This document shows positions 50,578-60,422 of a DNA stretch of 64,000 bases, piece by piece. This DNA comes from Lactiplantibacillus modestisalitolerans. Lineage in GTDB: Bacteria; Bacillota; Bacilli; Lactobacillales; Lactobacillaceae. The translations under genes were made by a program, and so were the position numbers. The DNA is taken from the NCBI RefSeq assembly GCF_005405425.1, contig NZ_BJEA01000009.1, forward strand, positions 62,001 through 126,000, read 5' to 3'. The notes beneath the pieces were generated by a model. That model made no database searches. It was not told where the DNA came from and worked only from the letters and a program-made list of their open reading frames with translations. Position 1 is the stretch's first letter; every line of letters starts with the position of its first letter.

Positions 50578-51408
50578 TTAAGCCTTATTGTAACCGTATA
50601 CTTCAATTTGCGTGAGTGCTAAAAATCTGGCACTGTTTGCGGCTTTTTTCAAATTATTCAATACTATTTTAGTCGTTCGCCGTGCTGGGAATGTGAACGA
50701 TTGCAAATCAGCCGTATCAACGGTCTTAAAGTCCATCGTTTCGCCGTCCGAAAAGCCAATTGTTACTTGGTCCCAGAAGCCGTCATGATCCCATTCAAGC
50801 CGGTCATGCCGTAAGAGTAACTTCACACAGTCAACTTCAACTTCCCGACCGAAGTCAATCGTTAAAGCGGCGTCCGCCTGTTCGTGAATGCCCCACGAAC
50901 CGTACGGATAAGAACCGTGTGAAATGTTAGCGAGTTTACCGTCAATTGCGTTTGACGCTAAGAACGTCGGGTTCGTCTCCGCGGTTACGTTTGAGACCGC
51001 GTGCGGATAAACGCCGGTATCGACAGCTTGGTCGTGGGGGTTCAAAGCCAAATTGCGATAAGCTTTGATGTCCGCTTCCGAAGCTTTCCGCACCATAATA
51101 CAATGCCGCTTGGACGCAAACGCCGTATCAATGTTGCGCTTATCCGGCGCAATCGTGTAAATCCAATGTTTATGTGCCATATAAACAAGGGTTGGCGCTA
51201 GCGTTTCGTCAAGCTGCACCCAAACGTATTGGTGCGCCTGATCCAATTTAACTTGAATCTTTTCGCCCGGCTGCCAAGTCATGTCCTTAATGCCGAGAAC
51301 GGCTAAGTCCCGTCCAGTGGTCATGTAAGGCTTCACGATCTTGTCATAAGAAAAGACGCCGGTTTTGACGTGGTTATCTTGGTCTAACAATTGAATCGTA
51401 ATATCCAT
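50578..51408 (-). CDS. F5/8 type C (discoidin-like) carbohydrate-binding protein
   Basis: 276 residues, no signal peptide. The C-terminal ~150 residues (LASNAIDGKLANISHGSYPYGSWG... LTIDFGREVEVDCVKLLLRHD... FLALTQIEVYG) form a discoidin-like domain. The N-terminal half (QLDETLAPTLVYMAHKHWIYTI) is a separate beta domain. Possibly binds uronyl oligomers or is an uncharacterised enzyme of the adjacent heparinase/GH88 locus, from which it is divergent. Confidence 0.7.
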   Translation of the reverse strand: MDITIQLLDQDNHVKTGVFSYDKIVKPYMTTGRDLAVLGIKDMTWQPGEKIQVKLDQAHQYVWVQLDETLAPTLVYMAHKHWIYTIAPDKRNIDTAFASKRHCIMVRKASEADIKAYRNLALNPHDQAVDTGVYPHAVSNVTAETNPTFLASNAIDGKLANISHGSYPYGSWGIHEQADAALTIDFGREVEVDCVKLLLRHDRLEWDHDGFWDQVTIGFSDGETMDFKTVDTADLQSFTFPARRTTKIVLNNLKKAANSARFLALTQIEVYGYNKA

Positions 51409-51766
51409 ATTACTTATCTCCTCTAGATGAAACTAGCCCGTATAATAATACTAATATCCAGTTTACACGGTTATTGGGATTTGAAAACCCTTTATTTTAG
51501 TAAATTTTTTCAACCACTTTTTTACTTAGTGCTATTTAGCCATAATTGCCCCTAACCAACACCCATAAAGACTATTCTTTTAGCTTGAAACACCTATTTT
51601 TATTACTTAAAAAGGGATTTAATTACTAAAAAAGCCTACGCCAATTTCGTAATCCAATTCTTTCAAAGCCTTATGTAATCAGGATAAAAGGCGGTATACC
51701 AATCATATCAACAATCGTGGATGCCTTATCTTTTATCAAAAAACGGCAAAAATGTAGTTAGCTAAA

Positions 51767-51834
51767 ATTATTTTTACTTAATCTATTTACTTTTTAAGTA
51801 AAAATAATATAATAACGTTTGTAAACGTTTACAA
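51767..51834 (+). promoter_or_regulatory. Promoter/operator of the heparinase operon
   Basis: Perfect 13-bp inverted repeat ATTATTTTTACTT (51767) / AAGTAAAAATAAT (51796), TATAAT (51808-51813), then perfect palindrome TTGTAAACGTTTACAA (51819-51834) just after the -10, an ideal cre/LacI operator. The rest of 51409-51766 shows no gene. Confidence 0.7.
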
Positions 51835-51852
51835 CTGATTTGAGGTGTATCC

Positions 51853-53547
51853 ATGAATAACTATTTCAAAACTACTAATGTTCCGACTAGTAATGTTCAA
51901 AATCTAGTTAATGAAATAACATCGGTTGTGCAAGAGTCAGTTAACCAACCAATCCCACCAATTCTTGAAGCTGCTGATTACTTACAGTTCAAAGTTGACG
52001 GTGACCGGACTGCCTTTGAGCATCGTTATTTTGAACGTCGCAAATTATTAACTTGTTATACACTCTACTTACAACATAATTTCGACGAACCAGCATTTCA
52101 TTACTTTGAGCAACTCATTACCTCTACGCTTGACGAAGTGTCGTGGTGCCTCGCTGCTCATTTAAACTATGATCATTTTGAATATGCTACCAAACACACG
52201 ATTGACCTGTTCGCGGCCGAAACGGGGCAAACGTTGGTCGAAATTGAAACCATCTTTAATAAACGCCTATCCGTTGAGCTGCGGGATGCGATCAACCAGC
52301 AAATTGATCAGCGCTTAATTCAACCATTCCTTTCACAAGTTTGGGACTGGGAAACCAAACAAAACAATTGGAATTCAGTTTGTTCGAGTTGTATGGGCAT
52401 CATTTTCCTATTAACACCCGAACTTAGCAACCGGGCACAATTATTGGACCGTATTAATCATAACTTGATCATTTACCTTGACAGTTTTGGTCAGGATGGT
52501 ATTTGTACTGAAGGTTTGGAGTATTGGACCTATGGCTTTGGCTATTTTATTTATTACTTTGACCTTTTAAAGGCTTCTCAATCATCGGTCCCCTTCGACC
52601 TTCAGCAAATTAAACAAATTGCGGCATTTCCGGCAAGAATCCAACTGGCGAATAATGATTTCGCTAACTTTTCGGACGTTTCCGCTGACCAGCCAATTGC
52701 AACCGGTATCTTAGCTTACTGCCAGCAGCATTTTGACACGGCAATTCCAGTTGTTAAAAACGTTAGCCGCCTTGGCTTTGACCATTGTTTCCGCTACGCT
52801 CACGTGAGTCGTAACTTGTGGTGGTCAGATTTTAAAGCCAGCACCTTGCAGCCATACCGACACTTTTTTAAAGATGCTCAGTGGTTGATTGATCGCCATT
52901 CCGATTGGACCGTCATGCTTAAAGGCGGTAGTAATCAGGAGTCACACAATCACCGTGATATTGGTGAAATCATCCTGAACATTCATGGTCAACGCATCTT
53001 AACAGATATGGGTGCACCAATTTATAAAGACGGGTACTTTGGTGCGGAACGTTATCAAACCGTTCAAGCACAAAGCGCCTGGCATTCGGTGCCTTGTGTT
53101 GATCAACAAGAGCAACTGGACTCGGTAGAACGGGCAACCGTTGATACCTGTGACTTAAAACAAGCCGTTAATTTTCAACTAACGCTTAACAACGCGTACG
53201 GTCATGCCGTAACTCGTCATCTTAGCACTGATGAACACACGTTAAGATTAACGGATACCTTCCCAACCGTTAGGAAAGTTACCGAACATTTTGTGTTCGC
53301 TACCGAACCAATTCTGGTTGAAAACGGGTGCCTAGTGCCACTAGCCAATTCTCAACAAACGGTTTATTTCAACTGGACCGATGCATCATCATCCGTAACT
53401 AAAATAACCGTTCAGAATCACATTGAACAAAATGAAACATATTATCGATTGAATATTAACCTTAAAGAACCAATTTTTGAATTATCCATTCATTTAATAG
53501 GAAATCAGGAGGCTCAATCATGCAAACGCAAAAGCCAAGAAAATTAA
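51853..53547 (+). CDS. Heparinase II/III-family polysaccharide lyase
   Basis: 564 residues, no signal peptide. N-terminal alpha-helical toroid, then the heparinase II/III beta domain (from about residue 350) with KGGSNQESHNHRDIGEIILN (catalytic/metal His around 364-366) and AERYQTVQAQSAWHSVP. Such lyases cleave uronate-containing chains by beta-elimination; a cytoplasmic form would shorten imported oligomers. Its end overlaps the transporter start by 28 nt. Confidence 0.82.
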   Translation: MNNYFKTTNVPTSNVQNLVNEITSVVQESVNQPIPPILEAADYLQFKVDGDRTAFEHRYFERRKLLTCYTLYLQHNFDEPAFHYFEQLITSTLDEVSWCLAAHLNYDHFEYATKHTIDLFAAETGQTLVEIETIFNKRLSVELRDAINQQIDQRLIQPFLSQVWDWETKQNNWNSVCSSCMGIIFLLTPELSNRAQLLDRINHNLIIYLDSFGQDGICTEGLEYWTYGFGYFIYYFDLLKASQSSVPFDLQQIKQIAAFPARIQLANNDFANFSDVSADQPIATGILAYCQQHFDTAIPVVKNVSRLGFDHCFRYAHVSRNLWWSDFKASTLQPYRHFFKDAQWLIDRHSDWTVMLKGGSNQESHNHRDIGEIILNIHGQRILTDMGAPIYKDGYFGAERYQTVQAQSAWHSVPCVDQQEQLDSVERATVDTCDLKQAVNFQLTLNNAYGHAVTRHLSTDEHTLRLTDTFPTVRKVTEHFVFATEPILVENGCLVPLANSQQTVYFNWTDASSSVTKITVQNHIEQNETYYRLNINLKEPIFELSIHLIGNQEAQSCKRKSQEN

Positions 53548-55043
53548 AATGGTTTAACATCGCTGGATACGGTGCTGCCGATATTTTTGGTAACGGTGCC
53601 TTGACCGTTGCTTCTACTTGGATGTTATTCTTCTATACCAGTGTTGGGGGATTATCTCCTATCGCTGCCGGATCTATTCTCGGGATTGCCCGGGTCTGTG
53701 ATTCCTTCATTAGCCCCTTAATGGGATACTTAACCGACCACTTTGGTAACACTTGGCTTGGTCGGAAATTCGGTCGCCGGCGGTTCTTCTTACTAGCAGC
53801 CGTTCCACTAATGTTTATTTACGTTATTATCTGGATTGCTCATATGAACTACCTCTTCTACTTAGTAACTTACTTACTAATGGAAGCCTTTACAGCAATG
53901 GTTATGATTCCATATGAAACCCTTGCTTCAGAAATGACGATGGATTATGACGAACGGACCAAAATGACTAGTTCCCGAATGCTCTGGGCTGCGATTGCAA
54001 CCTTTCTCGCATCCTGGTTACCAGGTCGCTTCTTTGCCATCTTTGGTAAGAGTAGTCCTAAGGCTTTCCTCGCCAATGGTATTGCACTCTCGTTAATCTT
54101 TATCGTTACTTTACTTATTACTTACTTCACCACTTGGGAACGTCCAAACAATGCCGAAACTGACAATGTTCAAGAAAAGAAGGCTAAGAGTCAAAGTAAC
54201 GGCGGTGCCTTAACTGGCCTCTGGCACGCATTAAAAGATATGGGTTCTGTTTTCCGTATCAAGAGTTACGCCTTACACTTGATTATTTATCTATTTACCT
54301 TTACCGCCCGTGATATTATCGGTGCAACTTACGTTTACTTCGTTGTTTACGCGATCCAAAGTAACTCAATTCAAGCGTCAAACTTGTTAACGTTCGGTTC
54401 AATTATCGGGATTCCTTGCAACCTTCTATGGCCTAAGATCATGTCTAAACTTGGACCTAGTCGGATGCTCCGGGTTATGTACATTATTATGTTTGGGACC
54501 ACTGCTGCTTACGGGTTCTTATACTTATCACCACTCGTTGGGACTGCCCAAATCTTAATCTTTATGTACGTTCTACAAATTACTTGGGGGATTTCAAATT
54601 CCGGTACTGGTTATGTTCCGTGGACTGTTTATACCTTCATGCCTGACGTTGACGAAATTGTTACCAAGGAACGTCGTGAAGGTGTCTTCGCCGGAATCAT
54701 GACTTTTGCTCGTAAGACGACTTCTGCTTTAGCACCATTCTTAACTGGGATTGTTCTTGAAGGTAGTGGCTTCGTTGAAAATGCGAGTCATCAATCCGCA
54801 CACGCCTTAGATGGTTTAGTTCTCTGGATGGTCATTGGTGTCGGTGTCTTATTACTCGTCGCAACTGTCGCAACGTTCTTCTTCAAGCTTGATAAGCAAC
54901 ATCATGAAATCCTAGTTAACGAAGTCAACCGTCTCAAGAACGGTGGCTCGATGGCTGATGTTGAACCAGAAACGAAGAAAGTCGTTGAAAACTTAACTGG
55001 CTTCAAGTACGAAAAACTTTGGGGTCACAATAATTTACTATAA
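53520..55043 (+). CDS. GPH-family cation symporter
   Basis: 507 residues, 12 helices; LGRKFGRRRFFLLAAVP, MIPYETLASEMTMDYDERTKM, YVPWTVYTFMPDVDEIVTKERREGVF. Close paralogue of 44408-45955, including the C-terminal PETKKVVENLTGFKYEKLWG. AGGAGG inside the preceding gene; translationally coupled. Likely imports unsaturated uronyl oligosaccharides. Confidence 0.88.
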   Translation: MQTQKPRKLKWFNIAGYGAADIFGNGALTVASTWMLFFYTSVGGLSPIAAGSILGIARVCDSFISPLMGYLTDHFGNTWLGRKFGRRRFFLLAAVPLMFIYVIIWIAHMNYLFYLVTYLLMEAFTAMVMIPYETLASEMTMDYDERTKMTSSRMLWAAIATFLASWLPGRFFAIFGKSSPKAFLANGIALSLIFIVTLLITYFTTWERPNNAETDNVQEKKAKSQSNGGALTGLWHALKDMGSVFRIKSYALHLIIYLFTFTARDIIGATYVYFVVYAIQSNSIQASNLLTFGSIIGIPCNLLWPKIMSKLGPSRMLRVMYIIMFGTTAAYGFLYLSPLVGTAQILIFMYVLQITWGISNSGTGYVPWTVYTFMPDVDEIVTKERREGVFAGIMTFARKTTSALAPFLTGIVLEGSGFVENASHQSAHALDGLVLWMVIGVGVLLLVATVATFFFKLDKQHHEILVNEVNRLKNGGSMADVEPETKKVVENLTGFKYEKLWGHNNLL

Positions 55044-55057
55044 AAGTAGGTGTACGC

Positions 55058-56191
55058 ATGACAAAGTGGTCATCAGAACTTCAAAATTCAATTAATCAAA
55101 AAGTTAAATCCATTAGCCAAACCATTGGCGATCGCTTTCCCCATGCTACTAATGCAGATGGAAACTATCAATTAGAAAAACCGCAGTGGTGGACTGCGGG
55201 ATTCTGGCCAGGAATTCTCTGGCAAGTTTTCCAAACCACTCACGATGAACAACTTAAAGAAATCGCCATCCGTTGTGAAAAACAACTCGCAACCGTTTTG
55301 CAAGACCCTAACAAGGTTGATCATGACGCTGGCTTTATGTGGATGCTTAGTAGCGTGTATCAGGATCAATTACTGCACGATGAAACTGCTAAAACCCACG
55401 CACTGTTAGCAGCCAATCTATTAGCAGCTCGCTTTAACATCCGTGGTAACTACCTTCGCGCGTGGAATGCTTGGATTGGTCGCGAAGATAATACCGGGAC
55501 GGTCATTATTGATAGTGTCATGAACTTACCGCTCCTTTACTGGGCAAGTGAGGTCACTAACGACCCCCGCTTTAAGCACATTGCAACTGCACATGCGGAT
55601 ACTATTTTGCAACACTTTGTCCGTGATGACGGTTCCGTTCACCATATGGTTATTTTTAATGCTGAAACTGGCGACGTTGTTGAAAAGCTTGGCGGTCAAG
55701 GGTTCGCCGAAAACAGTTCTTGGTCGCGTGGTTGCGCTTGGGCCCTGTACGGTTTTGCATTGGCCTACAAATATACCCATGCCGAACGTTTCTTAACCGC
55801 CAGCATGAAGGTTGCCAATTACTTCCTAATGCATACCGAAACAACAAAAATTGCGCTCTGGGATTTCAGAATTCCCGCAAATACCGCTGAACAGAAATAT
55901 GATTATCCGGATTCATCCGCAAACGCCATCGCAGCTTGCGGTTGCCTCCTACTAGCTGATTTAGTTACGCCTGAAGAACACGACTTCTACTACCAAGGTG
56001 CCGAACGATTAGTCACCGACCTAGTTGAACAGGCCTCTGCGCTTGATGATCCTAATTGTCAGGGGTTAATTAAACACGGTACTGGGCATTTTCCAGAGCA
56101 AAAGAATCTCGACGTGTCCTTAATTTATGGCGATTACTTCTTCGTTGAAGCCGTCAATACTTTAAATCACGTTCAAACATTACATTGGTAA
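55058..56191 (+). CDS. GH88 unsaturated glucuronyl hydrolase
   Basis: 377 residues. WWTAGFWPGILWQ, DHDAGFMW (D88/D90) and IIDSVMNLPLLYW (D152) give the two catalytic aspartates of GH88. Releases unsaturated uronic acid from lyase-produced oligosaccharides in the cytoplasm. Third gene of the heparinase operon; other GH88 genes at 59212 and 63632. Confidence 0.92.
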   Translation: MTKWSSELQNSINQKVKSISQTIGDRFPHATNADGNYQLEKPQWWTAGFWPGILWQVFQTTHDEQLKEIAIRCEKQLATVLQDPNKVDHDAGFMWMLSSVYQDQLLHDETAKTHALLAANLLAARFNIRGNYLRAWNAWIGREDNTGTVIIDSVMNLPLLYWASEVTNDPRFKHIATAHADTILQHFVRDDGSVHHMVIFNAETGDVVEKLGGQGFAENSSWSRGCAWALYGFALAYKYTHAERFLTASMKVANYFLMHTETTKIALWDFRIPANTAEQKYDYPDSSANAIAACGCLLLADLVTPEEHDFYYQGAERLVTDLVEQASALDDPNCQGLIKHGTGHFPEQKNLDVSLIYGDYFFVEAVNTLNHVQTLHW

Positions 56192-56203
56192 GGAGAATCT
56201 ACA

Positions 56204-58042
56204 ATGACTGAATTATTTAATCATGAGGTCGCCGTAAATCCGATTAAAACTAAAGCTGATGTTGAAAAGGCGTTAATCGACCTTTGCCGACCGATGTTAA
56301 AAATTATCCAACAACAAATTCCTGGTCGTGTTAGAAAAGGGACCAGTGGTTCTGTTTATACCGAAGACAAACGCCAAATCGAAGGTTTCCTGCGGCTCTT
56401 ATGGGGCCTAGGTCCATTATTCAAGGACCCCCAAAAGATTAAGCAATACCCCGAATTATATCAAATGGCAACCGAAGGGATCCTAGCAGGAACTGACCCA
56501 ACAACCGCCAGCTTCTGGGGCGCTGATTTAGCCGATTACGACCAATTATTTGTTGAAATGGGCTCACTAGGTGCATTCCTAATTGAAACTAAGCCGAGCT
56601 TCTGGGATACGTTAACCGCTCAGCAACAAAAGAATATCTATCAATGGCTAGATCAAATTAACAATAAGAAGATTCCACATACTAATTGGCTGTTCTTCCG
56701 GGTTCTCGTCAATTCATTCTTTAAGACCGCTGAGCAGCCCGTTGATCAAGCACTATTTGATCACGATCTAAAAGAAATCAACGATTATTACCTAGACCAT
56801 GGTTGGTATTTCGATGGCTATATTAATCAAATCGATTACTACATTCCATTTGCCATGCACTATTATGGTTTGTTGTATAGCCAATTAATGGATGATTCTA
56901 AAAACAGTCCCCTCTTTAAGAAGCGGGCAATCCTGTTTGCAAATCAATTCAAAAACTGGTTTGCAAACAACGGGGCTGCGTTACCGTTCGGTCGAAGCCA
57001 AACTTACCGCTTTGCACAATCCGCTTTCTGGGACGTTTTAGCGCTGACTGGCCTTCAAGTACCAGGACTCAGTTTGGGCCAAATTAAACACTTAGCCTTA
57101 AACAACTTGCGCTACTGGTTTAAATTACCAATTTTCAGCACCGATGGTCTGCTCACTGTGGGTTACGGCTACGACAACTTAGTTATGGGTGAAGGTTACA
57201 ACGCCCCTGGCTCACCTTACTGGGCTTTAAAAGACTTTATCCTACTAGCCATTCCTGACGACGCACCATTCTGGACGACGCAAGAACAAGCGGTTCATTT
57301 TGATGATAAGCAGTTACAACCTGAACCACGGATGTTGCTTGTGCACGGCGATCATGGCGACGAACTCCAGGCCTTCACCGCTGGTCAACATTCTCATGAA
57401 CACGCTCACGCCGCTGCCAAGTATGAAAAGTACGTTTACTCGACAACCTTTGGCTTTAGCGTTCCTAAGGGGCAAGTCATGCTTAAACAGGGTGCGTTTG
57501 ATAGTACTTTAGCCATATCAGAAACGGGCTTGAATTATCAAACCGTCTATGGTTATAAAGACTATCAAATCCACAAGGACTACGTTTATGCTGATTGGCA
57601 ACCATTTGATGACGTTGAGATTAAGAGCTACATCGTCCCGTTCTATCCATGGCATATCCGGATTCACCAAATTAAGACGGGCCGGCACTTATTCTTAGCG
57701 GACGGCGGCTTTGCTACCCCAACTAGCGGCACTGCTCACGAAATCAAAAATGGGGTTTACCAACAAAATAACGTTGGTCTAGTTGGTGCCGTTAATTACC
57801 AAGGTGACTTAGTACCAGAAATGTTGACCGTTGAGCCTAACACCAACATGCTCTACCCACTGACCACCATCCCAACCTTAACGGGTGAAATCGATCAGGG
57901 TGAACATACGTTGATTGCTGGCTTTGTGGGTAGTCCAGCTTTGAAGACTCTCAAGGCAGCACCAACCGTTGAACTACAAGGTAACACGCTCACCATGCAC
58001 TACCTTGATACCACTAGAATCATTGAATTAAAAGAAATTTAG
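56204..58042 (+). CDS. DUF2264 family protein
   Basis: 612 residues, no signal peptide. The N-terminal two thirds are helical (LRLLWGLGPLF, ILAGTDPTTASFWG, DGYINQIDYYIPFAMHYYG) as in DUF2264, with a beta-rich C-terminal part. The helical toroid recalls GH88/GH105 and lyase folds. Constant partner of GH88 here (second pair at 61749), so probably an uncharacterised glycosidase or lyase for uronyl oligomers. 12 nt after GH88. Confidence 0.83.
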   Translation: MTELFNHEVAVNPIKTKADVEKALIDLCRPMLKIIQQQIPGRVRKGTSGSVYTEDKRQIEGFLRLLWGLGPLFKDPQKIKQYPELYQMATEGILAGTDPTTASFWGADLADYDQLFVEMGSLGAFLIETKPSFWDTLTAQQQKNIYQWLDQINNKKIPHTNWLFFRVLVNSFFKTAEQPVDQALFDHDLKEINDYYLDHGWYFDGYINQIDYYIPFAMHYYGLLYSQLMDDSKNSPLFKKRAILFANQFKNWFANNGAALPFGRSQTYRFAQSAFWDVLALTGLQVPGLSLGQIKHLALNNLRYWFKLPIFSTDGLLTVGYGYDNLVMGEGYNAPGSPYWALKDFILLAIPDDAPFWTTQEQAVHFDDKQLQPEPRMLLVHGDHGDELQAFTAGQHSHEHAHAAAKYEKYVYSTTFGFSVPKGQVMLKQGAFDSTLAISETGLNYQTVYGYKDYQIHKDYVYADWQPFDDVEIKSYIVPFYPWHIRIHQIKTGRHLFLADGGFATPTSGTAHEIKNGVYQQNNVGLVGAVNYQGDLVPEMLTVEPNTNMLYPLTTIPTLTGEIDQGEHTLIAGFVGSPALKTLKAAPTVELQGNTLTMHYLDTTRIIELKEI

Positions 58043-58108
58043 TATTAAGTCAATTAACGCGAACATATTTTATCCATCTAGTTCAATAATATGGCTTATA
58101 CTCTGAGT

Positions 58109-58133
58109 AAGGTATATCATTATGATATATCTT
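58109..58133. repeat. 25-bp near-perfect palindrome before the LacI gene
   Basis: AAGGTATATCAT and ATGATATATCTT are 12-bp arms (one mismatch) around T, 30 nt before the start codon. Possible autoregulatory operator or hairpin. Confidence 0.5.
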
Positions 58134-58162
58134 ATTTTTATCTATTCGGAAAGAGGTATGTT

Positions 58163-59137
58163 GTGACAACTTTAAATGATATCGCTAAAGTAGCGCATGT
58201 CTCCGTAGCAACCGTTTCACGGGTTCTTAGTTATGATAAGTCGATGTCCGTTTCAAACGAAACCCGTAGCAAAATCTTTGAATTAGCTGAAACATTGAAT
58301 TACACGAAGTACAAAACCAAAAACGAGCGCGTCAACGGCACCATCGGCCTCGTAACCTGGTATTCGCGTGAAGAGGAACTAAGCGATCTTTATTACCTAT
58401 CCATTCGCTTAGGCATTGAAAATTATCTGCAACAAAATGGATTTCTAATCCAATACATTTCCCCACAAAAAATCGATGTAAAAAGTAAACACTTAACCGG
58501 GGTCATTGCAATTGGTAAATTTAGCCACCAAGAAATGCAACACTTGTCAGACATGTACCAGCAAATCGTGTTTATCGGCTGTAACAGCCTTAAAGTTCAC
58601 CGAAGCTGCGTGATGACAGATGTTGAATGCGATTTTCAGGCTCTTCTTCAAGACGCCCTGTCTAAGTTCGACGCCAGCCGAATTTTCCTGTTAACCGGAA
58701 AAGAATCGACTAACGATCAAACTGAAATTATCCAAGATGAACGCGTCTTGCTGTTTGAAAAATACCTTAAGGGGACAACCAACGTTTATCAACAACACTT
58801 TACGGCTAACTCTGGCTATCAACTAATGACTGATATTTTAGACGCACATGATGCCTTACCACAAGTAATCTTTGCCGGTAACGACGCCATGGCAATCGGC
58901 ATCATTAAAAAGTTATTGGAAGCCAATATAAAAGTTCCAGAGCAAGTTAAAGTGATCGGTTTCGATAATATTTCAATTGCGCAGTACGCAGCCGTTCCGT
59001 TAACGACCATCGACGTTAAAACAACGCAGATGGGAGAAATGGGCGCTAAATTATTGTTAGAAAATCTAAAGGCTACTCAGCCCCTAATTCAAAGAATTAC
59101 CGTTGGCACAGAGCTTGTGTCTCGCCAATCTTATTAA
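58163..59137 (+). CDS. LacI-family transcriptional regulator
   Basis: 324 residues from GTG 58163 (GGAAAGAGG 6 nt upstream; the longer frame to 58091 adds no domain). Helix-turn-helix TLNDIAKVAHVSVATVSRVLS, effector domain with VIFAGNDAMAIGIIKKLLE and KVIGFDNISIAQYAAVPLTTI. Likely controls the flanking heparinase/GH88 loci, for example at the TTGTAAACGTTTACAA palindrome. Confidence 0.88.
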   Translation: MTTLNDIAKVAHVSVATVSRVLSYDKSMSVSNETRSKIFELAETLNYTKYKTKNERVNGTIGLVTWYSREEELSDLYYLSIRLGIENYLQQNGFLIQYISPQKIDVKSKHLTGVIAIGKFSHQEMQHLSDMYQQIVFIGCNSLKVHRSCVMTDVECDFQALLQDALSKFDASRIFLLTGKESTNDQTEIIQDERVLLFEKYLKGTTNVYQQHFTANSGYQLMTDILDAHDALPQVIFAGNDAMAIGIIKKLLEANIKVPEQVKVIGFDNISIAQYAAVPLTTIDVKTTQMGEMGAKLLLENLKATQPLIQRITVGTELVSRQSY

Positions 59138-59162
59138 GCGTTTAAAGCACGCTATTAATTAA

Positions 59163-59203
59163 AAACGACGATTAACCGCACCCAGTGTGATTAATCGTCG
59201 TTT
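59163..59203. terminator. Bidirectional terminator
   Basis: AACGACGATTAA pairs with TTAATCGTCGTT followed by T6 (A-rich on the other side), between convergent LacI and GH88 genes. Confidence 0.88.
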
Positions 59204-59211
59204 TTTGATGT

Positions 59212-60321
59212 TTACCATAAAAATAAGGCTTGTCCTTCTAATCGCAACAGTGCTTCCGTAAAAAAGTAGTCTGAATAAATTAATGGAACTTCGTACGTCG
59301 CTGGCCGGTGGTAAGCCTCAGTACCGCCCCCGATAATTCCATCTTCAGTTGTTTGCCAGTTAGCATACTGGTCAGCCGTGGCCATCAGAATAGACTGAGC
59401 TGCTGACCGGTACGGCTTCTCCTCGGCACTAGGTAACCAGTCTGCTAGTTCCAATAAACCGCACGCCGCAATCATCCCCGCACTCGTATCTACTAATTTT
59501 GGGACCTTGGGTGCTCGGAAGTCTGCTAACGGAATATAATGATTGAGCTGACACTGCGCAATAAAGTAGTCAGCAATTCGCTGAGCCACAGCTAAATACG
59601 TTTGATCACGTGTATGCCGATAGGTAAGCGCAAAGCCATAAATCCCCCACGCTTGACCCCGACTCCAGGCCGAATCTGCTCCCACACCCTGACCGGCTAA
59701 CTGAGTCAAAAAGCGGCCAGTTTCCGCATCAAAGCTTGCAATATGACCAACTGAGCCATCCGCACGAACCAAGTACTTCGCAACGGTCTTCGCATGGCGG
59801 TCGGCCATCTTCGCAAACCGCGGATCTCGGGTTTGCTCACTAGCCCAATACAAAAGTTGAATATTCATCATACTATCAATGATGACCCATCCCGGTTGGT
59901 CATTCCACGATACCAAAAAATTACCGTCAACGTTGAAACGCCCCGCTAATAAATTTGCAGCGTGTAGTCCCGTTCGCTGAGCTTGCTGATCACCAGTTAC
60001 TTTGTAATGTGCGACCGCGGTTAACAACCATAAAAAACCAACATCATGATGAATATCCCGAAAGGTCGCCAAAGCATCATCTAACCGTTTTTCTTGAAAG
60101 ATTGCGGCTTCACGTAGTTCTAACTTGCCCGTGTAGTTAAATAGCTGCCAGAGTAAGCCACCCCAAAAGCCATTTGCCCACCAATCGCTACCGCGCTCTA
60201 GCATAACGTCACTATAAAAGCCGTCATACGGGATATACGGCGTTTTTCCGTCTAATCGTTGATTCTCAGCCGCAACCTTCTCCATGACGCGTTGCAGCGT
60301 TGTTACGACCCAATTATTCAT
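59212..60321 (-). CDS. GH88 unsaturated glucuronyl hydrolase
   Basis: 369 residues. DWWANGFWGGLLWQ, HHDVGFLWLL (D93) and VIIDSMMNIQLLYW (D149) hold both catalytic aspartates. Diverged from the copy at 55058, so probably a different linkage or sugar specificity. Last gene of the minus-strand locus GH88, DUF2264, MFS, GH88. AGGAGG before ATG. Confidence 0.92.
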   Translation of the reverse strand: MNNWVVTTLQRVMEKVAAENQRLDGKTPYIPYDGFYSDVMLERGSDWWANGFWGGLLWQLFNYTGKLELREAAIFQEKRLDDALATFRDIHHDVGFLWLLTAVAHYKVTGDQQAQRTGLHAANLLAGRFNVDGNFLVSWNDQPGWVIIDSMMNIQLLYWASEQTRDPRFAKMADRHAKTVAKYLVRADGSVGHIASFDAETGRFLTQLAGQGVGADSAWSRGQAWGIYGFALTYRHTRDQTYLAVAQRIADYFIAQCQLNHYIPLADFRAPKVPKLVDTSAGMIAACGLLELADWLPSAEEKPYRSAAQSILMATADQYANWQTTEDGIIGGGTEAYHRPATYEVPLIYSDYFFTEALLRLEGQALFLW

Positions 60322-60422
60322 CCCGATTTCCTCCTACATTAAGCGAAAAGACCCATCTTGTGAGTCGTTTCAACAGAATCGTCTCATTCTAAGATGCGTC
60401 TTTCCTTATCAAAATTCAAGTT

